From Riptortus pedestris (Eukaryota > Arthropoda > Insecta > Hemiptera > Alydidae): 64,000 nt of DNA. This document shows positions 11,398 through 24,200 of this stretch, piece by piece. The stretch lies in the NCBI GenBank assembly GCA_019009955.1, contig CM032231.1, positions 94,414,501 through 94,478,500 on the forward strand. Direction: 5' to 3'. The notes under the pieces were generated by a model. That model did no database searches, was not told the DNA's origin, and saw only the letters and a program-made list of their open reading frames with translations. Within the stretch, counting starts at the first letter, position 1, and each line of letters begins with the position of its first letter. The position numbers and the translations under genes were made by a program.

Positions 11398-14233
11398 GCC
11401 CTAGTTTGCCTTTGCCTTGGTCGGTGGGGATAGGTCTGGCAAACCTAGGGAGGAGTAGACAGTTTCCCTTTTCCCCCTATTTTAAGGGATGGTGGTGGTG
11501 GTGTTGGCTGAAATAGAGCAATGTTTTTGAAATTCTCTGCAAAGGGTGGTGCCAGGAGGGTTGTGTGGATAGGAGAAAACGAAAGAAGAATGGAAGGGGA
11601 TAGTAGGAGAGAAGGTAAGAAGAAACAGATGAAAGCAGGGTACCAGGGAAGACATTCAAAAACAATAATAACAATAGGGGGAGAAAAACTAGACAATAAG
11701 ACTAGATCTAACTAAACTAAGCCGGGGAGTTTCGTAAGTGTTGTCGAGGGTGGTGCCATTTTAAATCTATGTTAAACCTAGACCTAACCTACTGAACTGC
11801 TGGGAAAGCTGGTCGAGTTTTAAATGCCTGCTGTCCGCACTAGTAGGTTCTAGGTGCTAACTTGCCTGTTGATTCATCACCTAGATGGTTCTAGATTCCC
11901 GGCCTGGTTCTATCTACAACAATCTTTTGGATGGTTGCCCTCAATTGTTTTGTACTTTTTAAATATGTGTAGTTTTCAAGCAACAAAATTCCTCAACTAG
12001 ACCAATGGATGCATATTTTGCAACAATATATAAAGCTTTATTTTCAGTGTGTGACACAGTTCAATTTTGCTGATATACTTTGTAATCGAAGAACCTGTTT
12101 TGCTGAAAAAGGTGAAAAAGAAAATGTATGTATTGAAATGTTACAAGCTAGTGAGGAGAATAATGCTAGAACAATTGTAGATTTATTAAGGAAATATAGA
12201 TTAAATGTTGATGTGATGGATAGAAGAGGGAACTCAATGATTCTTCTTGCAGCAGTAATTATTAAAATTTCTTACTTTATTTAATTAAGAATTTTTCTAT
12301 TAATAATTCTCTTTACTCTATTGTCATTTAAAAAAATTGAAGTCTATGGTCAGTACCAATAGTTTTTTCATGATAAAAGTCACTCATGGTCTTTTTATTT
12401 TAAATACCGTTTGTAAAAATAAAACTAAGTTTTGAATGTTAAAAAGAGAAAAAAAAGACTAAATGCATCAAAACTATTAATAAGGGAAGGTATGAAATAA
12501 AGGTCTACACATCTCTACAGAGGATATCATTTTATTATAATGGAAAGTGACTTTCAAGCCCACTCCTCATTTTCTTCAGTGCTCTGTGAATCAGTAAATA
12601 CTTAATTAATATGCATAACAGTCATTAAAATACCTTAATGACTTAAAAAATGTATAACAAAATGTCTAAATTTTAGTATTTTCCAACAAGAATTAGTAAA
12701 ATATTTTTTAAAAAAATTACAATTATGGAACTTTAAATACAATTTCCATATGTAAAAATATTCTAAGTTTTATGAAATAACTGAAACATATAGTCATATT
12801 TATCTGAGGGAAGACCTTATAGCTACTAAATTGTTAAGTAAGCCATACTCAGATATGTTTCAGAGTATGGATATCACCTGATAAACTTAAATTATTGTCT
12901 AAACTAGCCACCACATCTAACTTTATCCACCTGTTCCATCATGTCCTTCTTGTGTCTTCTCGTGTACATTAGCTGAACCTTGTGATTTTCCCAAAAATGT
13001 TCCATTGTTTAGGTGGCCTTTATACTACTTGCACCTAGTTGTCAACCTCACATGTGACAAAACCAAAGGTCATACATGAACACGATAGAGCACAATTATC
13101 AAGTGGTTCAATAGAATTGTTCGTTGAGAGAAAATGTTTCAAGTAACTTTTGCTCTTGTAAATTTCCAACTTAGAGAAAGTATGGGATATCTATATTTTG
13201 CGATTTTATTGAAGGATTAACCAATTTTTTTAATCTTGTAATATTGGTCAACTATTTTGCTAAACATCCCCTCTTGCTAGCCACTTGCTGTTAACAGCTA
13301 TTTTATGCAAGTTAATTTCATCTTATAATTTTCCTCTGAAAGAAAAACATTAATTAGGCGGTAAACAATGTAAAAAAAAAAAAAAAAAGCCAGACTATGA
13401 GTTCTGGATGGTGATTAGAAGCACTTGAGATCAAGATATCAATAGCAGTAGGTTTTCTAAATATGCCAAAAGAAGGTTCCATTTGTACCTCAAGGTCTAA
13501 GAAATTTAATTCCTTCTCCTTCTCAGTTTTTAAGATAAACTTTAAATGCCTGTGCCAGCAGTTATTATGTTTTGCAACCTTCCAAAATATTTTAGTTGAT
13601 TAGTATAATAATCTTTCCATTTTTTTTTAATGCATCTCTCTTGCTCGGTACTGAGTGAAATTTAACTCCATTAACAGATTCTAAACTGTGCTATGTCCCT
13701 GAATAGTATTGCTATTAGAAAATGACTTACTGTTACAGGCAAAAGATGCTCACGATGTAATAAGCGTGCTCTACGAAGTGTACTGTAACATGAATGCTGT
13801 GAATGATGAAGGGTTTAATGCATTAAACCACACATTGACGAGATACCTTGCACTCAAGTATGATATACACAACTGGGCAAAGGGATTCATGCCACCAGAT
13901 TATGGAGAGCCAGGCAAGCAATATAATTTAGCCTGCTACTACAATGATTTATTTAACTGAAATTATGTGCTGATTTATTTAGATGTGCATGTGCTGAGCA
14001 TGCTTACGTCCTAATAGAGCTTTCCTATTTCTAGACCTCAATTTTCCCTATCCAGATTTCCAAAATCACAATTCCAGGACCCTTAAATAATCATTTTCAT
14101 AATAACTTTTCTTGGACCTTTTTGACATCAATACTTCCATAAAAAAAGTCTGCATTCCATTTGTAACACTTTTCACATTTGGGGTATTTTTTTTATCTTC
14201 CTATCCAATAGATGATGATAATGAGGCCCATTC

Positions 14234-14301
<68 letters not shown>

Positions 14302-15657
14302 GTATATATACATACGAGGGTCATCCAGAAAATAAGTTCCGTTTTGGTCTGTAGGGCGGTAGGAGTGGTTTTTGCCAAATCCGGCAACACCGCTCGAAAG
14401 AGGAGAGGTGGGGGACCTCAGTCGGTCAATTACCAACGTCAGGGCAGGTAGTTGAAATGGAGCCCTCCATGTCACGTCCCGCCACCTCGATCCCCGTTCC
14501 CTCTTGAGTTGTTTTGCGCTGAGTGATTCAATTTCTTTATGCACAGGGTTTCAAATCAGTTCAAATTCACAAACAGCTCATTTCTGTTTATGGAGAAGGT
14601 ATAATGAGTGAGTCAATGGTGAGGAGATGGGTACGTGAATTTAAGGCGGGAAGACATTCACTTGAGGATGAAAGTGGGAGAGGCAGACCCTCAGTTGTGA
14701 CGGACGAAATTGTCGCAGAAATCGACAATGCAATTCGCAAAGATCGTCGTTCAACCCTGGATGAACTCCACCTGAGTTTCCCAGACATCTCACGATCCCT
14801 CATCCATGAGATCGTCTCGGAAAAACTTGACTTTCGGAAAGTTTCCGCCCGGTGGGTCCCTAGAGAGCTGACGCCCGAACACAAGGAACAAAGAGTGACT
14901 GCAGCTCGAGAATTTTTGGACCGCTACAGAACTGATGGGGACGTATTCATGAAGTCTATCGTCACTGGAGATGAAACCTGGGTGTCACACTACTCTCCAG
15001 AAAACAAAAGACAGTCCATGCAATGGAAACACCCCACCTCCCCAAGTGCCAAAAAATTCAAAGTCGTGAAGTCAACCAGGAAAATCATGGCTTCTGTTTT
15101 CTGGGATAAAAAAGGAATTCTCCTGATTGATTTTTTGCCTCAAAGTGAAACAATTAACGCCAACCGCTATTGTGAGACCCTGAAGAAGCTTCGTCGGGCC
15201 ATACAGAACAAGAGAAGAGGAATGTTGACTTCCGGTGTTTGCCTCCACCAAGACAACGCTCGGCCTCACGTTGCTCGTTCCACAGCGCAACTTTTGGATG
15301 AGTTTGGTTGGGATGTTCTGACCCATCCACCTTACAGTCCCGACTTGGCCCCTTTAGACTATCACCTGTTTACCAAAATGAAGGCGGAATTGGCGGGAGA
15401 ACGTTTCACAAGTGACGAGGAAGTGAAAGAAGCTGTCACGAAGTGGACCAAGGAGGTGGCGGCAAGCTTCTACGAGGAAAGAATTTCGAAGTTCATTTCG
15501 CGATATACCAAATGTATTGACGTCGCCGGGGATTACGTGGAAAAATAATACATATTTTCAAAATTAATACCTTAATTAATTAAAAACTTGATTTTCTTTT
15601 TTTTTAAAAAACGGAACTTATTTTCTGGACGACCCTCGTATATACATGTACCGAGAG

Positions 15658-15706
<49 letters not shown>

Positions 15707-17334
15707 TCTGTTACTGGCCTAGTGGTCGCAATTTCAGATTAATCATTACCAAACTCGATATTTAATTGTTTAATGTAAGAAGAAAGATAAAGAAATCCAT
15801 TCAGTGAGAGGGGGGTTTGGAGGGGAGGAATTTCGTAAACTCTTAATATCTCTCTTATTATGATCGAAACATTGCACAGAATCAACTGTATTTCAAATGT
15901 TATGTTCTATAAAAGTAGTCTGTTTTTTCACTGTTTCAAGAATTAACCAAGATATTTGCATTTTTTAGTTTTCGGCCTTCAGTAAACCCCCACTCCTACT
16001 CATGCCATATTAACAATAAGCTGTTATATTGTGAGTAATCTTATTTGAATCCTGAATACAAAATATTGCTCTCATTGAACTTTTACATTTTGAGATAAAT
16101 GCAAATGCGTGACGCACGTCTGCGTGGAAATCTGCTTAGTTAACACAGCCCCTGCGAGACAAACTTTTAATTTTTTTCACCCCTCAATAAACCCCCCCCC
16201 TTCTTTGTCATCGCACGTTATGAGTAAGCCAACAGATCATTAACCGTCTTCTATCGAGCTGAAATACCAAATATTGTGTTCAATGAATTGTTTCTAGATT
16301 AGATAGGTGCAAATACGTTCTGATTACCCCCCCCCCCCCTCCCCCCATCTTATGTTCTTGGATTACTAAAATTAGAGTGGTTGAGATGAAAATTATTCCA
16401 GTTCATTCTAAACTGGATCACTAGATATAGTAAATAGTTTTCAATAATAGAAATTAATGGGTATAATCTTAGTAATTTTTTTAAATAAAATAAAAATATT
16501 TGACAAGTCCTATTATGTTATGGTAAAATTTAACAAAAATAAGTACATTTCATTTCATACCCATATTCTTTATATATAGTTTATCATCTTTAAAACAGGT
16601 AAAGAAAATGCAGGATGGCTAGACGAGTGTATAAGAAATCTTCCTTCAAACCTTTCACTTGGTACTAGTGGAAAGCTAAAAATATCTCCATCATCACCAT
16701 CCATGAAAAATTCTCCAGAAGGTTTATATTAAAATTATTCTTTATTCTGATTTGAATATTTTCTAGCTTGGATGAGTAATCGATGTGATTTATCCATTGA
16801 TTCAAAAATATTCAAAGCATTGAAAATGTGAGAAACAGTTTGTTATTTCGTTTCCCAAGTTCTAAAACTACTGATAACTAGTTTATTGTTGTCAAACTAC
16901 TGATATTGATACTATATTGTTCTTGCTCATGAGGCTTAAATTTAAAAAAAAAAAAACATATTTCTTATGAAGAACTAGTTCACAAAGAATTATTGAATTT
17001 CCAGTCAAAAATTGAAAATGTTTTTCATAGCCTTTATATTGGGATCAATCCCAATCAGTTACACTGTGCATTTATGTAAATATTGACCAATTAATCCACT
17101 TAAAAATGGGAAAGACCATAAATACTAGTTAGCTGAAAATATTTATTTTGATCTAGGTTTTAAAATATCGCAGTGAATATGCTTGACGACAAAGATGTTA
17201 ATTTTATCAGAGGAGTATGAAAAATTTGGGATTAAGACTAAATTAACAAAAATAAAGCTGCAATAAAGTGCCAAACTCCATAGAAATTTTGAAGTTACAG
17301 ACAGACATTTGAGGCAATAATAGTTTCCTAACTT

Positions 17335-17384
<50 letters not shown>

Positions 17385-18328
17385 TTCACATCGGTGAATA
17401 TTTAAGGAGATAAAAATAAAATAAAATAGCAAAATGAGTATCAAGAAAAATTGATAGAAGTAGAAAAAGAAAGAAAATTTATTTTATGTACAGTTGATGA
17501 ACTCAGTGCTATGCATTTTATATTTCATATTTTTAAATGGGTGGCTCAGTTTATTCATGAGTTAAACGTTGGCCTTAATCTCACATCGTAAACCTAGGGT
17601 GGCAAGTTCGTTCCCCGCCTGTGGAACAGAAATTTATTTAGTGATGAACGCATTCAATAAAATCATTAGTCCCACCCAGGAGAGTAAAGGGTGGGTTACC
17701 TATTGATAACCTGTCCCGATTAGCCATAGTAGCACAAAGTGGGTGCTAATATATAATATATATACTTTTAAACTATAGTACAGTAATTTTTCATAGGATT
17801 AAAGACCAAATAATGTTTAAGTAATCATGTGTTTAATAAGCAGCTAGCAATGGAGCACAGTATCTTTTCAACCTTAGAAAAGTTACAGAATCAGTAAAGA
17901 AACCAATTAACTCCAAACAAAGGGGTTCTTCTAGACCACAAAAAACAAAAAAAGCAAATACAGATACAAGAATGTCATCAGTAAAAAGAAGTGCAGCACT
18001 TTCAAAAGAAAAATTACTGAAAATCAAAGCTGAAATTGAAAAAGAATCCAAGTGAGACAAAAATTCAATATCAAATATTAATAAATTATTTTAAATAATT
18101 TGTAACTTTATGACAATAAAATGATTTTTTCAAAATATAATTACGTTACTGATTATAACATCAGTAAATATTAGATTTATTTTAACAGATTTCCCTTAGG
18201 GGAAATCAGTTATTGAGGTCGTACTCATGAGCGATTTTCGAAAAATTTCTTCAAATGTCCATCAATCCTACCCAGGAGATGACGAAAATGAGGTCAGTTC
18301 AAAATTATAGATCTAGATATATGTATAT

Positions 18329-18393
<65 letters not shown>

Positions 18394-21188
18394 TTGTCTG
18401 TTGCCGCTCTAGTGGTCGCAATTATTGTTTAATCATTACGAAACTCGATATTTAGTTGTTTTATGTAAAAAGACAGATCAAGTTCGTTAATGCCTGAAAT
18501 TGGACCAGGGGAAGGGCGGTTTAGAGACAAGGGTTTTTGAAATATCTCCGTTACTATACGTCAGTTCGAAAAATTGTATAGAACCAATCTTATTGCAAAT
18601 TACATGTACTATAATTATTGTTGATACATTTATTCTCTATCTTAAATATTGTCCGAGATATTTACATTTTTCAGTTTTCAGCCTTCAGCAAACCCCCACT
18701 TCTACTCATGTTACATAAACACTACTCTGTTATATAATAAACCACATTATTAGAAGCTTAAATATCAGATATTGTATTTAAGAGCCTTTATTATACGAGA
18801 TACATGCAAATATGTCCTGGTACCTCCCCCCTCATTTTAAGGTATTGGATTATTAAAATTCGATTGATTGAGATAACAATTATTCTGACTCATTATTAAT
18901 TACAGTACTAGATATAGTAAATAGTTCTCAATAAAATTAATATGTTATATTCTGATATATTTCAGTAATTGTTTTTCTTTCCGGAGTGAGGCTGGCAGAT
19001 TTGTTTGTTTCATTTTAAATGCTTCCTGTTGGCAGGTTATTGAAATTGACTGAAACATTTCTTATTTCTGTTTGTATTTATTTATTTAATATTCATGATG
19101 GTGTTGTGTTAGCAATTTGTAGATATATCTGTTATTAAACTTCACGAGGGAAATCTGCTTAGTTTACGCAGCCCCTGCTTGACGGACTTTTTTGTATAAG
19201 AATTTATTGATTAATAAAATTATATTTTAATGCTCTAATAGTCAAAATTTTGTTTGACCTTTACGAATCGCTGTATTTAAGAGTAACATGTAATTAATGA
19301 TCGAAGTGGGAGGTGGGTGTTTACTGAAAAGGTAAAATCGAAAATTCAAAATACCTCTATTATTGTGAGTCAAATTGAAAAATGTTACAGAACCAATCCT
19401 TTTCAAAATGTAACATTATGTAATAATTGTTTTATGATTTTTTTATCTAATTGGAATACTATCCGAGTTATTAGTATTTTTGTTTCCAGTCTTAATTTTA
19501 TTATTCCAAACTTAAATAAAACTTATTGTTATCAGACCTTTACTATCTGACTTACATGGATAAATTTATCAACAATGTGCATATTAGGGACTCCAATTTA
19601 TATTTGATAGATACAGTATTCAGTATTTAAGTGTTTCACGTGAATCTAGAAGACATGTTAATTAATAATTGAAATAAGACCTGTAGAAGTAGGAGTGTTG
19701 AAGAAGGAGTGCAATACAAAATCATTTATATCTCTGTTATTAAGCATTGGATTTAAATATTTTAAATAACAAAGTAATATACTTTGGTAAGCCAAATAAA
19801 CTGTTGGTACCACCAGTATAAATGATACTGCTGTCATACCTATCAATAAAGACTGTAGTCACTGGCTGATGATCGAGTACAGTTGGCATTGTGCTTTTGA
19901 TGCAAAGGCATCATCTTCAAGCCTGTCAAAAGTTCTAATGAGTTAGTTGTCCGTTAGTCAGCAGGTTTTATACATTTGTTATCTGTATTGGGTTGTTTAT
20001 AACGACGTAATACACAAAAACAATTTACCTGGACACAAGCTAAAACCACCCTTCGTTTGACAGATAAGAGATGTATAAAACCTACTTACCAATGGACAAC
20101 TAACTCAGTACTACTTTCGATGGGCTTGAAAAAGTTGTCATCACATTGAAAGCGCTTGCCAGCTGTACTCAACATCAGAAAGTGATGATGATCTTCACCG
20201 ATAGATATGACAACAGTAATGTACTATGATAGTTACATACATGTACTGTGAAGTGTGAGTTATTTAGTTTATTTTCCAGCCTTCAGTTAAGTCACACTTC
20301 ATTTAAGGCAATTATATGAATCAATATCTCCTGTTCAGCTTCAATTTTAGTTGTTTTTACAAATGGTTTCTATTATTGGAGAATAATCACATAGACTGAA
20401 ATCTATGAGTAATTTTTCATATTCCTCCTTTCAGAGTAATGTTAAACAGTATAGCCGATAAAGGATCTCCTTGTCTTAAGCCAGAGGCAGCATTAAAGGC
20501 ATCAGAGATGCCTACTCCAATTTTGACCTTAGAAAAAGTGTCTTCCAGAGGCATCCATTGAATCAGATACACTTGCTATGTATTTCAACCAACTCAATGT
20601 CTCCTGTAATTTTAGCCTGTCTAACCTATCAAAGGCCTGCCATTGTATCAATGATGCAGATTAACATGTTGAGTGCTGTAGCACTTTTTGGATTCTGGTG
20701 CAAGAAGCCAAATCCATTTAATCTTATTATATTATTAAAACTACTAATTATGATCCGTAACAATCATTAAAAGGTTTACAGGATGAGTTCACTCTTATTG
20801 GGCATCATAATAAGAGTTATCTCATGTTGGGCAGTCAATCAGCATAGCAGTAGCATCATATTAATAGGTCTTTTCTAGAAGCTAGCCCTTGCCTCATAGA
20901 GATCTTATAATCTGTGACTGATCTTCTTGGTTTAAATCCACTCTGGTACTCTCCTGGAATACTTCCACCGCACCAACTTTAGATCTTTGTCAACCAACAG
21001 GATCTTATAGGCAGTGGACAGAAGTTCTTGTACCTTTATAATGTTCACTTTTAAATTTGTTACCCTTTTAGCACATTTCCCTTAAGTGAAATCAGATATT
21101 AAGATCGTACTCATGACACAATTTCGAGAGATTTCCTCAAATCTCCATCAATCCTATCTAGGAGATAATGAAAATGAGGCCCATTCAA

Positions 21189-21255
<67 letters not shown>

Positions 21256-24200
21256 TGTAGAATATTTGTCTGTTAACCCGTTAGCAGTCATAATTTTTGT
21301 TTGATCATAGGAGGGGATTCGGAAAATTCGAAATACCTCTGTAATTATAGTGATATTGAAAAATTGTATTTGAACCAATCTTATTGCGAATGAATGTTCT
21401 ATAAATGTTATGTACATTTTTTCACTATCTTGATTATTAACCGAGATATTTGAATTTTTTAGTTTTCAGCCTTTAGTAAACCCCCATTCCTACTAATGTC
21501 ATATTAGCAAGAAGCTGCTATATTATGAAAAACTTTATTTGAACCCTAAGTACCAAATATTGTTTTCATTGAACTTTTATGTCTCTGCTTAGTTATTCGC
21601 AGCCCCTGCATAACTGACTTTTTATGTATAGATTCATTATCTGCTTTACCCCATTTTTCTGACATTTTTTCTTCCAACCATGTATCATAAATTAACTAAT
21701 AAACCTCCTCCCTGATTATAGTATCTGCATACTTCAGTAATTCAGAGGGGGTGCTCTATGTACTTCCAATATATCAAGTACCATACTTTATATTGTATCG
21801 TGAAGGAGAAAGGTGATTTATATTCCTTATTATTTATGGGACATTTCACTTCCAAAACATTATAATTATAGGGTTTTATTTTGTATTGTGAAAGAGAAAG
21901 GTTTATTTTACCCATCCATGTCCTTGACTACCAATCGTTCTGGTTACTTCTCTACCATTGTACTGACAACAATCACTATTCATTGATTTTCATTTCTGTA
22001 CTGATTCAATTAAAATTCTTTTAGGTTGATGAAAATAGAAGAAACTATAAGATTATTGCTTGACCTTGGAGTAGATGTAAATGCTTCAGTAACTCCAGCA
22101 CCACTTTGGGTACTGGCACTGTTTGCAGGAAATATTCGGATTGTAGAGAAACTTCTAATGAAAGGGGTAGACCCAAACAAGAAATTGGACATTGATGTAA
22201 GTTAAACACTTAAATTTATAGATAAAATCCTTTAATTAAAAAACATTTATGACTTGAACTTGAAATTTCTCCCCCTTGGTATGGTGTGCTTATTTTCCCC
22301 TTCTGTTTTATAAAGTTTTCATTTTTTGATTAGTCATTATTACAATGAAATATTGAATAAAATAAAACACTGCAGTATATTATTTTTAGGTCTAATTAAT
22401 TTAATTTTTTGATATTCCATAATAAAATTGCTTACCTTTTTGGAAAATAAACAAAGCAGAGGAAATGTAGGTGCATTCAACCTCAATACTTGGAGCTCCT
22501 TTACAAAAAAATATATTTAACAGAAGAATTGAAGAAATTAATGAATTAAAAAGTTTAATTGAAAAAGTAGACATAATATTATTCATACCTCAAATTTACT
22601 GAATATAGATTAACAGTCTAACTCTTCCTTTCTAACAGATTTTCTCAGAAATTTGGTAAGAATTTTATTTCTCTTACATTTCCTACAGCTTAAAATATAA
22701 CAATTAAATGAGCTTTTTATGACGATGTTTGCTGGGCAATAATTATAATATTGAGATATTTTAATGAAAATTTACTACCAAAGTTTATTTTGCTTATAAA
22801 CTACTAAATTACATGAAATTATGCTAGTATAGGAGATACAGTTTTTACAGTAAAATTCAATTTTTCTCAAAGGAATTTTTTTTCAGAAAGGATTCCTCAC
22901 ACCACTTCATGTTTTGGTATTGGCCAAGCCGATTAAAACATTCCCAAGAATTGCTGAATTACTTTTAGAATATAATGCTAATCCACATATCAGGACTAAT
23001 GTAAGTTAATAGCATTTATGCCAAAAATAATGAGTAGATGTAACAGGTAATAGATGACAAAAGTCATTATTGTGTTTTTCAATGCAAAACACTTCTCTTC
23101 TAAATAGTCCCTAAAGAAAGGAATGACTTTGATTTTAAAAATAAATCACATTAAATATTTCACTATGCATCTTTTGGGTAATAATTTTTAGATTTACCGT
23201 TGCTGCAAATCAGCTAATTGAAATTTTTCAGTTGCTGTAACCCTTCAGCTGTAGCTCTTCAGTGAAACATTTGTTTTGACTGAAGTATATTTTAGTATTA
23301 GATACATTACACATGGAACTACTGATACAAACTCTGAGTCACAAGATAAGGAAGTATGACAGTGACATTGATATAACATTCAATATCCTCCGAGAAAAAC
23401 CATTTTGTTAGTGGGGCGGGGAGAGGGTTGACGGATTTTCATTAATGTGAATTAATAAGCCTCCAGTTTAAAATAATTAATTTATTTCAGAGGCCTTTTA
23501 TGCTCACTATCTTAGCTATGTGTGTTGCGCCAAAATGATAAAATGAATAACATGCCATAAATATTTGCACAATATCTCATTTTGTACCATTATTTGTAAA
23601 AAATTCTTATACATTGAACTTGTACATTCTACTTGTGGAGAAAGTGTGTGTTACTACAAGCAATGAAATACCACTAAGCAACCCCTTTTTTTATACTACA
23701 TTTGCTAGTATTCAGTATCTTTGAAAAATTGGTTTAAAATATATAATTTGTAGGCAGACTACTGGAGTGAATTATGGAAGTTCCTTAAAGACTATGGTGT
23801 AAAATTGGATTCCCAAAATGGAATGAATCCACTGCATGCATTCATACTAAGACCAAGTTCAGATAATGTAGAGGAACAAAAGGTAAATATAGGATTTTAA
23901 TCTGAACAAAGGAAAAAAAGTCTGTCAAGCATGGGCTGTGTGAACTAAGCAGATTTCCTACACGCTGGAATGGCACACTAATTATCTCATTTCACCATAT
24001 ATTCTCTATTTTTAAGTAAAAATCCGATGATTAGAAGTGGGGATTTATTGTTTACTGAAAATAAGAAATGTTTATCTCTAATGTGGTGTCTCTTATAACT
24101 CATTTAATATTTGAGTTACAAAAAATTTTACCCAACAAATTTGTAGTACATCAATAGTTTAACAATATTGCTTCTATAACATTTTTCCATCTATCTAATA

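Larger units (their letters stand above)
14165..16168 (+). mobile_element. HINE element split by the mariner insertion
   Basis: A degenerate left part at 14190-14238 (CCAATAGATGATGATAATGAGG) leads into (TA)n; the mariner lies in the tract. The right part resumes at about 15660 with more TA, then TGTTACTGGCCTAGTGGTCGC and GATATTTAATTGTTTAATG, and ends GTGGAAATCTGCTTAG with CACAGCCCCTGCGAGAC at 16168. The sequence to about 16470 is a further internal-repeat fragment. Confidence 0.7.

Noticed and set aside
14588..14884. Antisense frames within the mariner transposase (also 15072-15326)
   Set aside because: Shadows of the sense frame, which carries the catalytic motifs.
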